Assembly (NCBI GenBank): GCA_022410635.1
Contig: JAJVDF010000227.1
Coordinates: 986,939 to 1,050,938, forward strand
Direction: 5' to 3'
DNA: 64,000 bases
Origin: Tretioscincus oriximinensis
Lineage: Eukaryota; Chordata; Lepidosauria; Squamata; Gymnophthalmidae
The notes below the pieces were generated by a model. The model was given only the letters and a program-made list of their open reading frames with translations. It was not told the DNA's origin and did no database searches. Positions 11,068-22,100 of this stretch are shown piece after piece; position 1 is the stretch's first letter; each line of letters begins with the position of its first letter. Made by a program: the position numbers and the translations under genes.

Positions 11068-11565
11068 ATTTATTGTAATGAGTGACATTCACATCATCAC
11101 CAAGTAGGAGCACACGAGGGACACGGCCAACATCTTCTAGAGGGCATCAGGGTGAGAATCTTGTGCTAAGATGTGACCCAAGGGATAGAATCCACCTTTG
11201 AATCCCATCTTGTAAAACGTTAAACAACCAGCTCATGAACTTTATGTTAAAATGTTTTAACATATCTCAACCAGAAACTCTGGCGTCTTTCAGCTCTAGT
11301 CTCAGACAGAATGTGGTGGACAGTACTGAGCTCTGTATTTTGCACTTGTTTGGTGACGTAACAACTATGGAAAGCCCGATAGCTGTGGTTTCTCTCAGCT
11401 TCCTATTCTGCCTTGGAGGTGGAAGGTGGTCATCACTGAGGTTACATGTGATGAGGAGACAGAGAAGCAGTGAGTATAGCTGGAGACTTCAGAAGCATCA
11501 CAGAAATCCAAAGAAGGTGTGTGATTCCTTTGTATAATTTAATTGGTTTTTGTTATACTACGTCA

Positions 11566-11850
11566 TAAAATCATAGAGTTGGAAGGGACCTCCAGGGTCA
11601 TGGGGTCCAACCCCCTGCTCGATGCAGGATTCATTAAACTATCCCAGACAGTTGACTGTCCAGTCTCTGGTTGAAGACTTCCAGGGAAGGCGAACTCACC
11701 ACCCCCTGTGGCAAATTGTTCCACTGGTTTATCACACTGACTGTTAGAAAGTTTTTTTTCTGATATCTAATCTAAATCTACTCCCTATGTCCTTCTCATT
11801 TCTTTTTGCATGACGTACGGATTTAATCTATCCAATTAAAACAGGGCAAG
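11566..11850 (-). mobile_element. CR1 LINE 3' end
   Basis: Antisense: TCATAGAGTTGGAAGGGACC, GGTCCAACCCCCTGCTCGAT and CTTCCAGGGAAGGCGAACTC, then CTTTTTGCATG remnants of the RT C-terminus. Confidence 0.8.
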
Positions 11851-11932
11851 GGAAAGAAATCTCTTGATTTACACCAGTTTTGGACCCTCTTGAGTCTCTA
11901 TTGACAGCATTCATAAACTTCTGTTTGAACGT

Positions 11933-12090
11933 CAGAACATGAGAGTGGCCCTGCTGAATCGGTACGGAGCCCATCCAGTCTAACATTCTGTCTCACACAG
12001 AGGCCCCCCAATTGCACCTGGGCAGTCTGGAACAGAAGGCAGCAAAATCTTCAACAGTTCTTGACGCCCAGCAAATGGTATCTCAGGTTT
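11933..12090 (-). mobile_element. LINE 3'-end repeat (CTTATGTTCTT-tail type)
   Basis: GTGGCCCTGCTGAATCGGTA, TTCTGTCTCACACAGAGGCC and CAATTGCACCTGGGCAGTCT, as in the copy at 506. Confidence 0.6.
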
Positions 12091-12910
12091 GGCTTTACTG
12101 AAAGGCTGTAGATCTTTCTAACTTTCCTTTCCCAACTTTCTCACTCATTAATCATCTCTTCATACATAGCAGCACCCCCAGCCATGATTTGCATTCACCA
12201 AAACCTCTTCTCCCAAACACTGGAAATCAGTTTTCCCTGCCTATGATCACATTTCTGCACATTGCAAATGGTTGTCTGAGTCTACTTCGATTTTATTTGG
12301 TATCTGGATACATCGGTAGACTTTGATCTTTTGTACCATGTGCTTTGGTTGTGCAGGCTTGTAAAAGGGGAAGGCCTATAAAATGTTCAAAATATCTGCT
12401 CTGAGTTAACAACTATTTTAATGATCCTGTGTTGAAACTCAGCTTAACTCCATTAAGGAAAGTGTTGGGAAACTGAATGAAAATTAATCCAGTTGCCATC
12501 TACAGATAGCTCTTTAGCACTTAGGTAATCTTTCTGATCTTTCCGAGTATGTCTCATGCATACTGAATCAACAATGGATACAACTTTGTCCTTTCTAGTG
12601 CTGGTAAATATTCCTGAACTTGTGCAGAAAGAGGAAGTCATAAAAGGTCTAGAATTTTATGCAATGAACATGGTTATTTGTAATTTTATTTATTAATCTC
12701 CCAAACAGTTTAAAATATAAAATTAAAAGTAAGTTTAGTAACAGCAGACGAGTCAGGAACTCGGTCACAGTGGAAACAAAGTGAGCCATTAAGTTTTCAG
12801 TAGGAGCCTCAAGAACGTATTAATTGAATGATGGTCCTCACAGCAGAATTCCCATCCAAATTGGTCTACAACAGCCAAGGTGGTCTAGCAAGTGTCCTGG
12901 TTCCAGGTTT
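12091..12910. other. Intergenic, nothing recognised
   Basis: AT-rich, no supported gene or repeat. Confidence 0.5.
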
Positions 12911-12985
12911 CATAGAATCATAAAATTTCAGCATTGAAAGGTGATCTCCAGGGTCATCGGGTCCAACCCCCTGCTCAATGTTCCA
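12911..12985 (-). mobile_element. CR1 3'-terminal fragment
   Basis: CATAGAATCATAAAATTTCA, then CCAGGGTCATCGGGTCCAAC and CCCCTGCTCAATG. Confidence 0.7.
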
Positions 12986-14431
12986 AGGCATAAAATTTTG
13001 AACTTGACCTCATAGTGCAATGGCTTCAATATAGGCATAACATGGGTCTCACCTGCCCTATTCATTAACTTGTTAAGTACATGCTGGAGGAATGGAGTCA
13101 TTATTTCCAAACAATCATATCAAATCTATGCCCATTTTAGTATTTGTTCACACGCTCTGTTAGCTTCTACCCGACGTAGTATGTATCTCGACAACGTTTT
13201 CATGGCATTCAAAAGTCGGTCAGCAAAAGGGCAAAGGATATTATGTGTAAAGTTATAGAATGTGCTAATCTCACATGATGGGACATGCGTGCAGTTAAAT
13301 GAAAAATTTAAATGCTCCTCTGGTTTTGTCAACTCTAGATGAGATAACAGCTCCATTTGTTTGGATTTCTGGGTATGCAGGAGGCTATTTGGCTGGCCCT
13401 CATTCTGTTTTGCCTTGGAGAGCAGTAGGATACTTGCCAAGTGCAACCTTGAACACTCATAAACATGTCCAAAGAGGGTCTGGGCGTAGCGAGAACAAAC
13501 ATAGCAGTGGTTATGCATAAATAAATAAAATCCAGCTTTCCAACTGTTGCTGGCACAGGGCCTCCACAGAGATGCCTTTCCATTTCATACTTCTGAACCT
13601 TATGTTTTGTTTTCTTCTTTCACAATTTTTATTCTGCAAAGGGGGTGGGGAGGGTGAGGCTATTGCAGTGGTGCAGTAGCACTAATGACGTATTTTGAAA
13701 CAAAGGATATTATCTTCATCTAAATTGAACCCAGTCCAATCCACTTTCATGAGAAAATTGATCAAATGACTAGTCTATTCATTATCTAAACCAAGTGTGA
13801 TTCCCCACATGTTTAGCTTTGCCATTTCTTTTAAATTTGGAAAAGTGCATTTGTGATCTTGCCTCCCCTACTATTAAGTTTCCATGGTTTGCTGCACTTG
13901 CCTTACTATAATTCTCAGCATTCTCTGCGAGCCAAGAGCCAATTAACTTTTACATGTAGCCTTGAGGTCTTGCAAGATTTATCACTTCACATTACTGAAT
14001 ATCCCGATGAAGGCTTTTATCAGAGTTTAGAAATGTCCGCTGTGGAATCCCATAAACTGTAGTGCTCAAAAATTCCATAACCATGGGCCTTTTTAGGGAG
14101 TGGATTGCTGAACATTTGTGAATCTTGGGGCAGATTGCTGTCAATTCAAATCTAACATGAAAGGATAATGGCAAGTTTAGGAAAATAATTTGCAGGCATC
14201 CATACTACTAAAGCATGTAGTGACAATCACCCTTCTAACCAGTCATCACACTGAGNAGACTGCTAACCCCACCCAAGGGGGCAGAACAAGGTGAGGTGCC
14301 CCACACCACCTCCTGGCTAGTGACTCGTGGTATTCCCCAGTGGCAACATGTGTATTTCCACTAGTTTAAATGTTTTGGAGATGGTTGAGAGCAGCCTGGG
14401 AATCTTTAGGGAAAGAGCAGAATATAAATTC
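12986..14431. other. Intergenic, nothing recognised
   Basis: A minus-strand frame at 13,126-13,518 (130 codons) has no domain I can name. It may be decayed transposon sequence. It is not annotated as a gene. Confidence 0.45.
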
Positions 14432-14589
14432 TTAAATTAATATGTCCAGCAAAGGAGCTAGCAGCACTTTGAGACTAACTTGAGAAAAGTNGTTGGCATA
14501 AGCTTTCGTTAGTCTCAAAGTGCTGCTAGCTCCTTTGCTGGACTTTCTGCTAGATTAACACGGCTATTTCTCTGAAATTAAATTAATAT
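14432..14589 (-). mobile_element. F-family fold-back element with 12-bp target duplication (deleted copy)
   Basis: Element 14,444-14,577 lies between direct repeats TTAAATTAATAT (14,432-14,443; 14,578-14,589). The arms GTCCAGCAAAGGAGCTAGCA and the complement pair around a loop containing TTGGCATAAGCTTTC. The outer end is AACACGGCTATTTCTCTGAA. Compared with the copy at 46.8 kb, the central part is missing. Confidence 0.75.
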
Positions 14590-17055
14590 TTTAGTGAAAT
14601 AAATGTCTGATTCTAGCCAACACTTTTTTTTCAAAACTGAGCAAAAGAGATGGCAGGTGGAATAAGGAACCTCAAAGTACTGGACTCTCCACATTTGTCC
14701 ACATCTCATACATTTTATTATGTTCCTCCAATACAGCAGTTGCCCATTTAAGCCTATTATGGATGCTTGTCTATTGCATCCTCCCTCAACAAAAGAATCA
14801 GTAATTTTTCATTCAGAAAATTGGATTAAACTTGGCCTAGATACAGGAGGACAAAGTGTTAACTGAAAGTTTCATTCTTTCCAACAAACCTGGCTGCTGT
14901 TTAGAACCTTTCAAATTTAGACATCTAATCTGATAGCCACCAATCTTAACCACAAAATTCCACATATGTCTTGCATATGAAAAACCGAGTGTTACTTTTT
15001 TATCTCTTGAGACTTAACATTTGATGAAATNTCTTCCACACCAGAGATCCAAATCTAAACGTTAAAAGGAAAAATAAATCAATATAGTAGTTCATTACCT
15101 TTTCCTTGCAACCAGAAATATTTTCTGAGCCTACAATTGGCACTGGTAACCAAACGAAACAAGAAATAGTTAACAGCTGTCTTCAGTGTAATATTTATGG
15201 ACTTCGTGTGGAATGAGCGGAGGAGCTTTCAAGCAAATTGAGGAGATGAAGACTAGGTGTCTTTGAATCAAGTCAGTTTTGTTCTATGTGATCTGAAGTA
15301 TCCCTTTTACCAGTATTTGGAGCATAAAATCCTATCACTTCTGCCCAACTGTCACATCGAAGTAACCCTGTGGAAGGCAAGAAAATAGAACTTGGAGTAC
15401 TATGAAGCAGGTTTCCTCTGCCTGCAAGTCAACATGACAATGCACGTTAATGCATATTAGTGCAGTGGTTCTTGGTCATTTAATTTAAATAAGGAGAGTG
15501 CAGGCAATCCAACAGTATTAGAGGCAGCAAAGAATGAGAAGCAAACTCTATGACTACAGTTTGCTTTGTCTAATAAAACCTGCAGTTCAAGGGATGTGAA
15601 TCTGTTCTATTCACAAAACTTCCTAAATGCAATTCTTAAATTCCTGGATTTTTTTAAAAGAAAATTAGCAGCATGTCTATTTATTAAAAGACCATCATTT
15701 TCATTTTTATAAGTAGAAAATCAGAGTAAAAACATTAAAAACCACACTGTTGCTGAAAATGGCAAATGTTGCAATTTTCGACATCATTTGAGAGCTAACA
15801 GACCAAAACGACTAGAATTCAGAAAAGTTTCCACATTAGTCTAGATGAGAGTTTCTAGCAAAGGGTCTTGCAGCAACTTAAGGGACTAGCAAGAAAAAGC
15901 TAGCCTAAGATTTCAAAGACTGAGGCGCTTTCTGCACTAGGCCATATTCTTGGCTACATCTCAAAATAACCTAAAACAATTCGCACACCAGTGAAAACTA
16001 TGGCAGACCCCACAGTCTATGATGTACTTTATGGCTGCATTCCCGTTAGACCTGTTCAAAGGAATGGAAAATGGATTTTACCATTCCAAAATGAAAGTGA
16101 AGTGAGAGCTTAAAATGCAGGCAATTTTACCTGAGGATTCATTTCATGTTAACAGCCTCATTTCTTAGCTGCTGAGTGCTCAATGAATCTTTGTTCTACC
16201 GGGCTTCAGTAACAGGGAAGAACCTGCTCTTCCATAGCAGGGAGAGAAATAGCTGAGCTTGGAGGGAATGCAAAACAAAAGCCCCGCTCTCTCTCACACT
16301 TTTGTTCTCTGATCTCCGTTGTCAAAGTACAAGCGGTGCGAATTACAAAATTCAGCAGCCATTTCACANGGAACTGCAGAGCAGAAACATGTGGTGTGCG
16401 TTTAGAGTGACGCCACAGCACTTCCAAGCGNATTTTTACGGTAACAAAATCGGAACGCTGGGCTTTGGCTTCGCAGTCGTGTGCAAGTTAAGGGGTAATG
16501 GGAATGCAGCCTTTGGAAGGATCTTATTGAAAGCACGGAAGGCAAATAATCAATGTTTTCCATTTATAGTGTTGGAGGAATATCATAGATTGCAAGAAAA
16601 GCAAACCAGTCAATACTAAAGGAAATCAACATCTACTATTCACTAAAGAATGTGATAATGCAAGCTGAAACTCACATACATTGGCCACACAATGAGAGAG
16701 AGACTTCACTGGAGAAGACATTGATAATGGGATGATTGAAAACAAAAGAGCAGAGGCAGCAGATGATAAGGTGGTTAGACAGCATCATAGAAGCAATGAA
16801 CATGGTCAATCTCAGGGAGAGGGGAGGCCTTTAAAGTGCTACACAACTTTTTGTTTTCACTTCAAGAGTGTAAAATGGCTTTCTCTTGAGAAATGGTTTA
16901 GTAACAGACCTTTTCTGCCAAATGAAGATAAGTGAAATACTCAAATCAAGATGCAACACACGCTTCTGAGAATATGACTCTTTCTGTTAAGAGTCCTTCT
17001 ATCATTCAATAAAAAAAACCCTGTCTATTAGCACTTGGAGATCAGTCATCATTCA
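14590..17055. other. Intergenic, mostly unrecognised
   Basis: No supported gene. 15,926-16,030 resembles a decayed P-family MITE (TTTCTGCACTAGGCCATATT..TGGCTACATCTCAAAATAA). 16,200-16,560 is somewhat richer in CpG, but no frame or motif is recognised. Confidence 0.45.
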
Positions 17056-17061
17056 TTTATT
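17056..17061 (-). terminator. Candidate MTPAP polyadenylation signal
   Basis: The first canonical AATAAA on the minus strand after the MTPAP stop codon. I scanned 17,062-18,792 by eye and saw no other. Candidate only. Confidence 0.4.
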
Positions 17062-18792
17062 TCACACTGGCAAAACCATTGCTCTTCTCAATCAACTCTC
17101 TCCACACAGAAAGTGACAGCCTTCTAAAGTGAAGGAAAGGGATATGGCGACAGTAATGGATTGGTGGAGGGCTGAAAGAATTAAACTGGAAAACGGGAGG
17201 TTTAGAAAACTGCATCCCTGAGCATGACTAAGACCAAGTAATCACACAAACAAAAATAACACACATTCTACATTGGAAATATATAAACTCAGGGACCTAG
17301 AGGGAAACTTGCTCCATCTTATGTTAGCAAAATTGTCAGGAATGCCACAAAATCTGAAAAAAAATGTAGTATGTTTAGCTTATTCTAGTTCTGGGATCGT
17401 ATTGTTCCAAAAGAAGACCTTCCAGTTTAAAATAGGAACAATCAGTAAGTTGAGTTGATACAAGTTTCAGGCAGTATCAATGACACTTTGGATGCAAGAT
17501 TTAAATTTCCAAAATATTTTTAATCATACAAACCTAATTTTTAATTATACTGATTTAGAGAAATTAGGTATAGCTGTTCCTCCCTTCAGCTGAGCCTAAT
17601 ATATCCCAGTATTTTATGCTTGTCTATGTTCCTTGCATGTTAACCAATTGTTTCTTCAATTTCCTTTCCTCTTACTCTCTTCCAAACTCAGCTCTCCCAT
17701 TTAATATCTATGTGCAGTGCATCATTCTTCCTTATGTTTGATAAACAAGAAATAGGGTGGAAATTATCTCAAGATTACACTTACAGCAACCAAGAACCTC
17801 GACTCATGGATTACGGAAAAGACATACGCCAAATGGATGACTAGAAGACAAATAAAGCCAAATATAATTCAGATCTCCTAATTCTTTTAGGCTTATTCAC
17901 AGAACCTGGTGCAACTTGTGTCACCAACAATCATTGTGTTGTGTGAAAATTCAGCAGTGGTTGTGATGTTGTCTCTGAGATCTTCAGAATTTCTGAGTCC
18001 TAGTCCTACCTGGGTGGAAGAAGCAAGAGGATGGATGGTTTCCTGGCATGTCCTCAAAATATGAAAAGTGACCAGGGGTTCCAAGAAATGACTGCAACCT
18101 CTCTTACTATACAAAGTAAATCCTGTCCCATAAGGTGCAATGGAGGACCTGCATAGCTTTTGCCTATGATGCAGCTTGACTTAGCAGATTCAAGACTGTT
18201 TGTCTGCTTAGGTCAAGTTGCTCTGCCAGAAAAATCACTAAACCAAGATCTTGGACTATAGAAGAGAAAAATGCATATTTTTTTTACACATGAGAGGCAA
18301 CCAACAATATCTCTGTAGCTTTTCAGAAAATTCTGAAAAGTTTTCATTCCTGAAGGCAAGGAGCTATTTCTTGTATTCTGCAAATTTGTATGTGTTCCAT
18401 GATAGAGGAAAACAAACTGTAAAGTAGAATGGCTACTATTTCGTTGATAGATGTGGAAATTTGTTACAAATACATGAAATGAATACTTCAATTAAAAGGG
18501 CATGCAGTGCAACAATGTGTTGACAAATATAAGCTTCCCCTGGAGTGATGTCATCAGGGTTCCCATTCCAAAGCTTCACACTTGCAGGTCCAAGATTTGC
18601 ACTGAGTTGCACCAAATATGAATCAACATAAAAAATATGGGTTATTCTTGTCCTGAAGAGTTTTAAAATCGCCACATTGGTCTCTTAAGTTGCAGGAGAT
18701 CCAGGAGTTGTATTGTTAGTCCCTTTTCGTTTCAAGGAAAAATAAGATGTTTTGATCCATCATCTCCATTAGTTTTGATGACCCTAAAGCAG
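17056..18792 (-). other. MTPAP: Probable MTPAP 3' UTR
   Basis: About 1.7 kb between the stop codon and the first minus-strand AATAAA. No recognised repeat lies inside it, unlike the sequence further down. ATTAAA variants occur at 17,518-17,523 and 17,540-17,545 and could give shorter ends. The boundary is inferred, not shown by transcript evidence. Confidence 0.5.
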
Positions 18793-19134
18793 CTAATATA
18801 CCAAGGTACTGAAAGATCTGTTCCCATTTGGTGTAAAAAGTTTTAAGGAGGCAACCAACTCTTTCATTCTTTCACTGGTTTGTCCCCGCTTCCTGTTCAT
18901 GCTCTTGCTGGCGTTGTTCAGTGCTGATCTTTGGAGAAGAGCCGCCAGTCCCCAAGGCTGATCACCGCTTGAGGGTCCTTTCCTCTGCTGATGCAAGAGC
19001 CAGGCACTCTCCCGAGCCAGGCTGACGAACCTTTCAAGCTGTGCCCCATTTACATTCTTGCTGATATTAAGGTTCTGTTCAAAGGGATTTTGTATATGGA
19101 GAGCGCATGCTTCTGGTTTGTTTTGCTCTTTCCC
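18793..19134 (-). CDS. MTPAP: MTPAP coding exon 9 (C-terminus and stop)
   Basis: Residues 476-588 and a TAG stop. It starts after GACAG with [20 protein letters not shown], aligning with human [33 protein letters not shown] and QPWGLAALL follow. The last 70 residues are basic and poorly conserved, as in other vertebrates, but end in FSTL near the position of human TIST. The ATG at 18,994-18,996 is internal, not a separate start. Confidence 0.95.
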   Translation of the reverse strand, partial: GKEQNKPEACALHIQNPFEQNLNISKNVNGAQLERFVSLARESAWLLHQQRKGPSSGDQPWGLAALLQRSALNNASKSMNRKRGQTSERMKELVASLKLFTPNGNRSFSTLVY

Positions 19135-22100
19135 CTGTCGATTTCAAAAGGGAGGAAACAAAAACCAGGTAACTAGCACAAGCCAAGTATAAACAACTAG
19201 GATTATTGTATAAATGCAAAGCACACAACTGAACAGAGGAACAGAAGAGGAGCTCTGCTGAACTGGGCGGGAGCCCATCTAGTCCAGCATTCTGTCTCAC
19301 ACAGTGGCCCACCAATTGCACCTGGGCAGTCTGAATCAGAAGGCAACAGCCCCACCTTTCCTCAATCCTTTCAAACGCTACTTCAGGAATGTTGCTTGGG
19401 ACCCTCTGGGAAAAAGCCTTGCTCAGTAAACAAGCCAATGGATTCAACAATAAATCAGCACTTGTACGAGACACTGAGATTTTAATAAGGGCCAAATCAG
19501 AATTGAGATAGAAGCAGGCAGAACTAGAAAAGTGTGTAAGGTAGGCTTCCAACAGTCTGAACCTTAAGTAGATCCAGATGAGACTTTATTTGCCTCAGTT
19601 AATCATAGGGACTCAATAGTTGTAGCATTAGAAAGATCCATTTTGCCACTTTTCCCTCCTAGACCTTTTTTGCTGAATCCACAGCACAATGTCCCATCTT
19701 TGCGCCATAATAGCACCATGAGCATATTCTATATTAAAGTTTCTGAGAGTTCCAACTCTGTCCTGTGATCCTTTCAGCGAGCCAGGGCATGGAAAGCTGT
19801 TTTCCCAGCTGTATTTAGGCAGGAAAATGTAGCATTTTGTATTACACACACACCAGCAGCCTCAAACCTTACCTTAAAAGCGAGAGCTTTTGCCTTTTTT
19901 ATCACATGCCTGATAATAAGAGAAGCCAATCATTCATGACAGAAGAAAAATGCAGCCCTTTTTTTCCACTACATAAAGCAGTGTCTGATTACTATTCTGC
20001 AGAACAACTGGACTTACAGCACTCGGAAATAATATAATAATAATAATAATGGAAACCAATAGAAAAACTTGCACAGGGGAACCTGCTTTCCACCCAGCTC
20101 CCTATATTCTGGGTACCTATTATGACAAAGGGTCACTGGAATGATAGTTCAAGAAGCCACTTTTACAAGCCCCTAGAAAGAAGGTATAGTTCGATGACTG
20201 ATGTCCTGCAAAAACAGTAGTAAAAAATAATTGAAGTGTTGAATTCATGGGGGACTGGTGCATCAAGGGCTACAAGAACAAGGGCTATCACCTCTAGGTT
20301 GGAGAGACAAGCAAAAATCTTTTTAAGGTCATTCGCAAGAGGTTCAGAGCAGGTGAAAGTTTGCCTTCTTCTTTTGCTTGAGATGCCCAGAAACAGTTAG
20401 TGCCCCCCGTGTGAAACAGGATGCTACATTAAATGAGAGGTGGCGTGATCCAGCAGGATTCCTCATGTTCTTATACCTACATTTATTCTTCATGTTCTTA
20501 TATAAACATTTATTCACGTAATTCTATGCAAGAATAACTAGGGCCATAGCTTAAATCTGACAGACAAGAGTTAAATAAGTAGTAGAATGATCTTCTTATG
20601 CAGGCCATCTATATTCCAGCAATAAATAACCTCACTTATCAATACACCCAAAGACTTATTAGTGCACTAAGCTTTATTTGGGAATATATATTGGAATAGG
20701 GACCAGCCATGTGCATGCTAATCTAGGCTATGGCAGACTCCAAATGGCACAGAGNACTTCTTGGTAGCAATTAAAGGTACTATTAAAACCAACTCTGCCT
20801 TTTCCTCCTCCAAAATTAATCCATTTTCATATCATAGAGTAAAAGGAAACAGTTTTTTACCTTCCTGATGTTTAGTGAATATTTGTCAAAGGAGAAATTC
20901 CCAAAGTATTCAAAGAAATCACCAAGCAGCACATCTGGTAGGTTAAAAAAAAGTGTGAAATCACAAAGATAATGACCAAAAGCCAAGTTTGAAAATATTG
21001 ACAAGGAAGCCTTCTTACCCAATGTTTCTGTATTCCCTAGAGGTTTAATTTTATTCAAATTCCTCACAAAAGTGCAATCATAGCCTTCAATTAAGCGCTT
21101 ATCTTCTGCATCTAAAACAAGAAGGGGTAATTTAGTGGACATAGAAAAAATTCAGCAGTCAGATGATGACAGTAAAATCACTGTTCAGTTTACGTCAATA
21201 TTGAAACAAGTAAATCACAGTAATTTAACAACTGGATGCCCAGAAAAATAACAGGAAGTTTAGAGCACTTCTGATCAGATGAATAGATTCTTTTACACTT
21301 GTAAGGGACAGATGTCTCCAAATCTATGTGAATATCAAATCTGCAAATTCTGAGTAATATGATCGCATGATTTAGGCTTCTATTAGGAAAGGATGAGTTG
21401 TGGAACCACATTATGCAAATTCACCTCTTGTCCCAGTATGCCCTAACAAATATCGGATCATCTGGGAAGGGTGGAAGGATGGGTAATGTCTCCTGGATAA
21501 AGGATGTCTCCTGGAAGGACTCAGTGTATCCTAGGCACTTTACATGACATTTACACTAGGAGAATCAAAAAGATACTGGGCAAGAATGTGCAACAAATGT
21601 GTTTGCACACTGCTTGAAGCATCCGTACCACCCCGAAGAGTGATGAGTTCCATAACCAAACCGTTTATAGTACAGCGTTCTATGGAACGCTGTCTGTTGG
21701 GAGCATTCGTGAGATTCTCCTGGTTTGCTTTGTGGCCGTATCTACACCAGATGAGTGTCTACATTATCTGATGATGTCACTGTTGCTGCCTGTTGGGATC
21801 TTGGTATTCCTGGATCTTCCCCTAGTGTTAAATTTCAGGTTTACATTTTTAAAAAGTTGCTGTGCACAGGCTTGGCAGAAATGGGAAGAAGCCTGGGAAT
21901 CCTCATTTTCTCCTACAGCAAAGATGCAATGATCTAATATAAACCTATTAATGTCAAGGAGGATTGTATAACATCCTACTGAAAAACAGAACTATTTTAT
22001 AATAGTTCCCGTTTTCAATGTATTTTTTAAAAAATAGACATTTCACACATGTATGTTCAGCCTACCGAACAAAGTAATGCACCAAGAAAGGGAGGAAGGA

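Noticed and set aside
13126..13518. 130-codon minus-strand frame
   Set aside because: No domain recognised, several shadow frames overlap it, and codon content looks random. Possibly decayed transposon sequence.
18436..18675. Minus-strand frame just downstream of MTPAP as an extra exon
   Set aside because: MTPAP ends with a stop at 18,793 at the expected family length; this lies in the 3' UTR and matches no gene.
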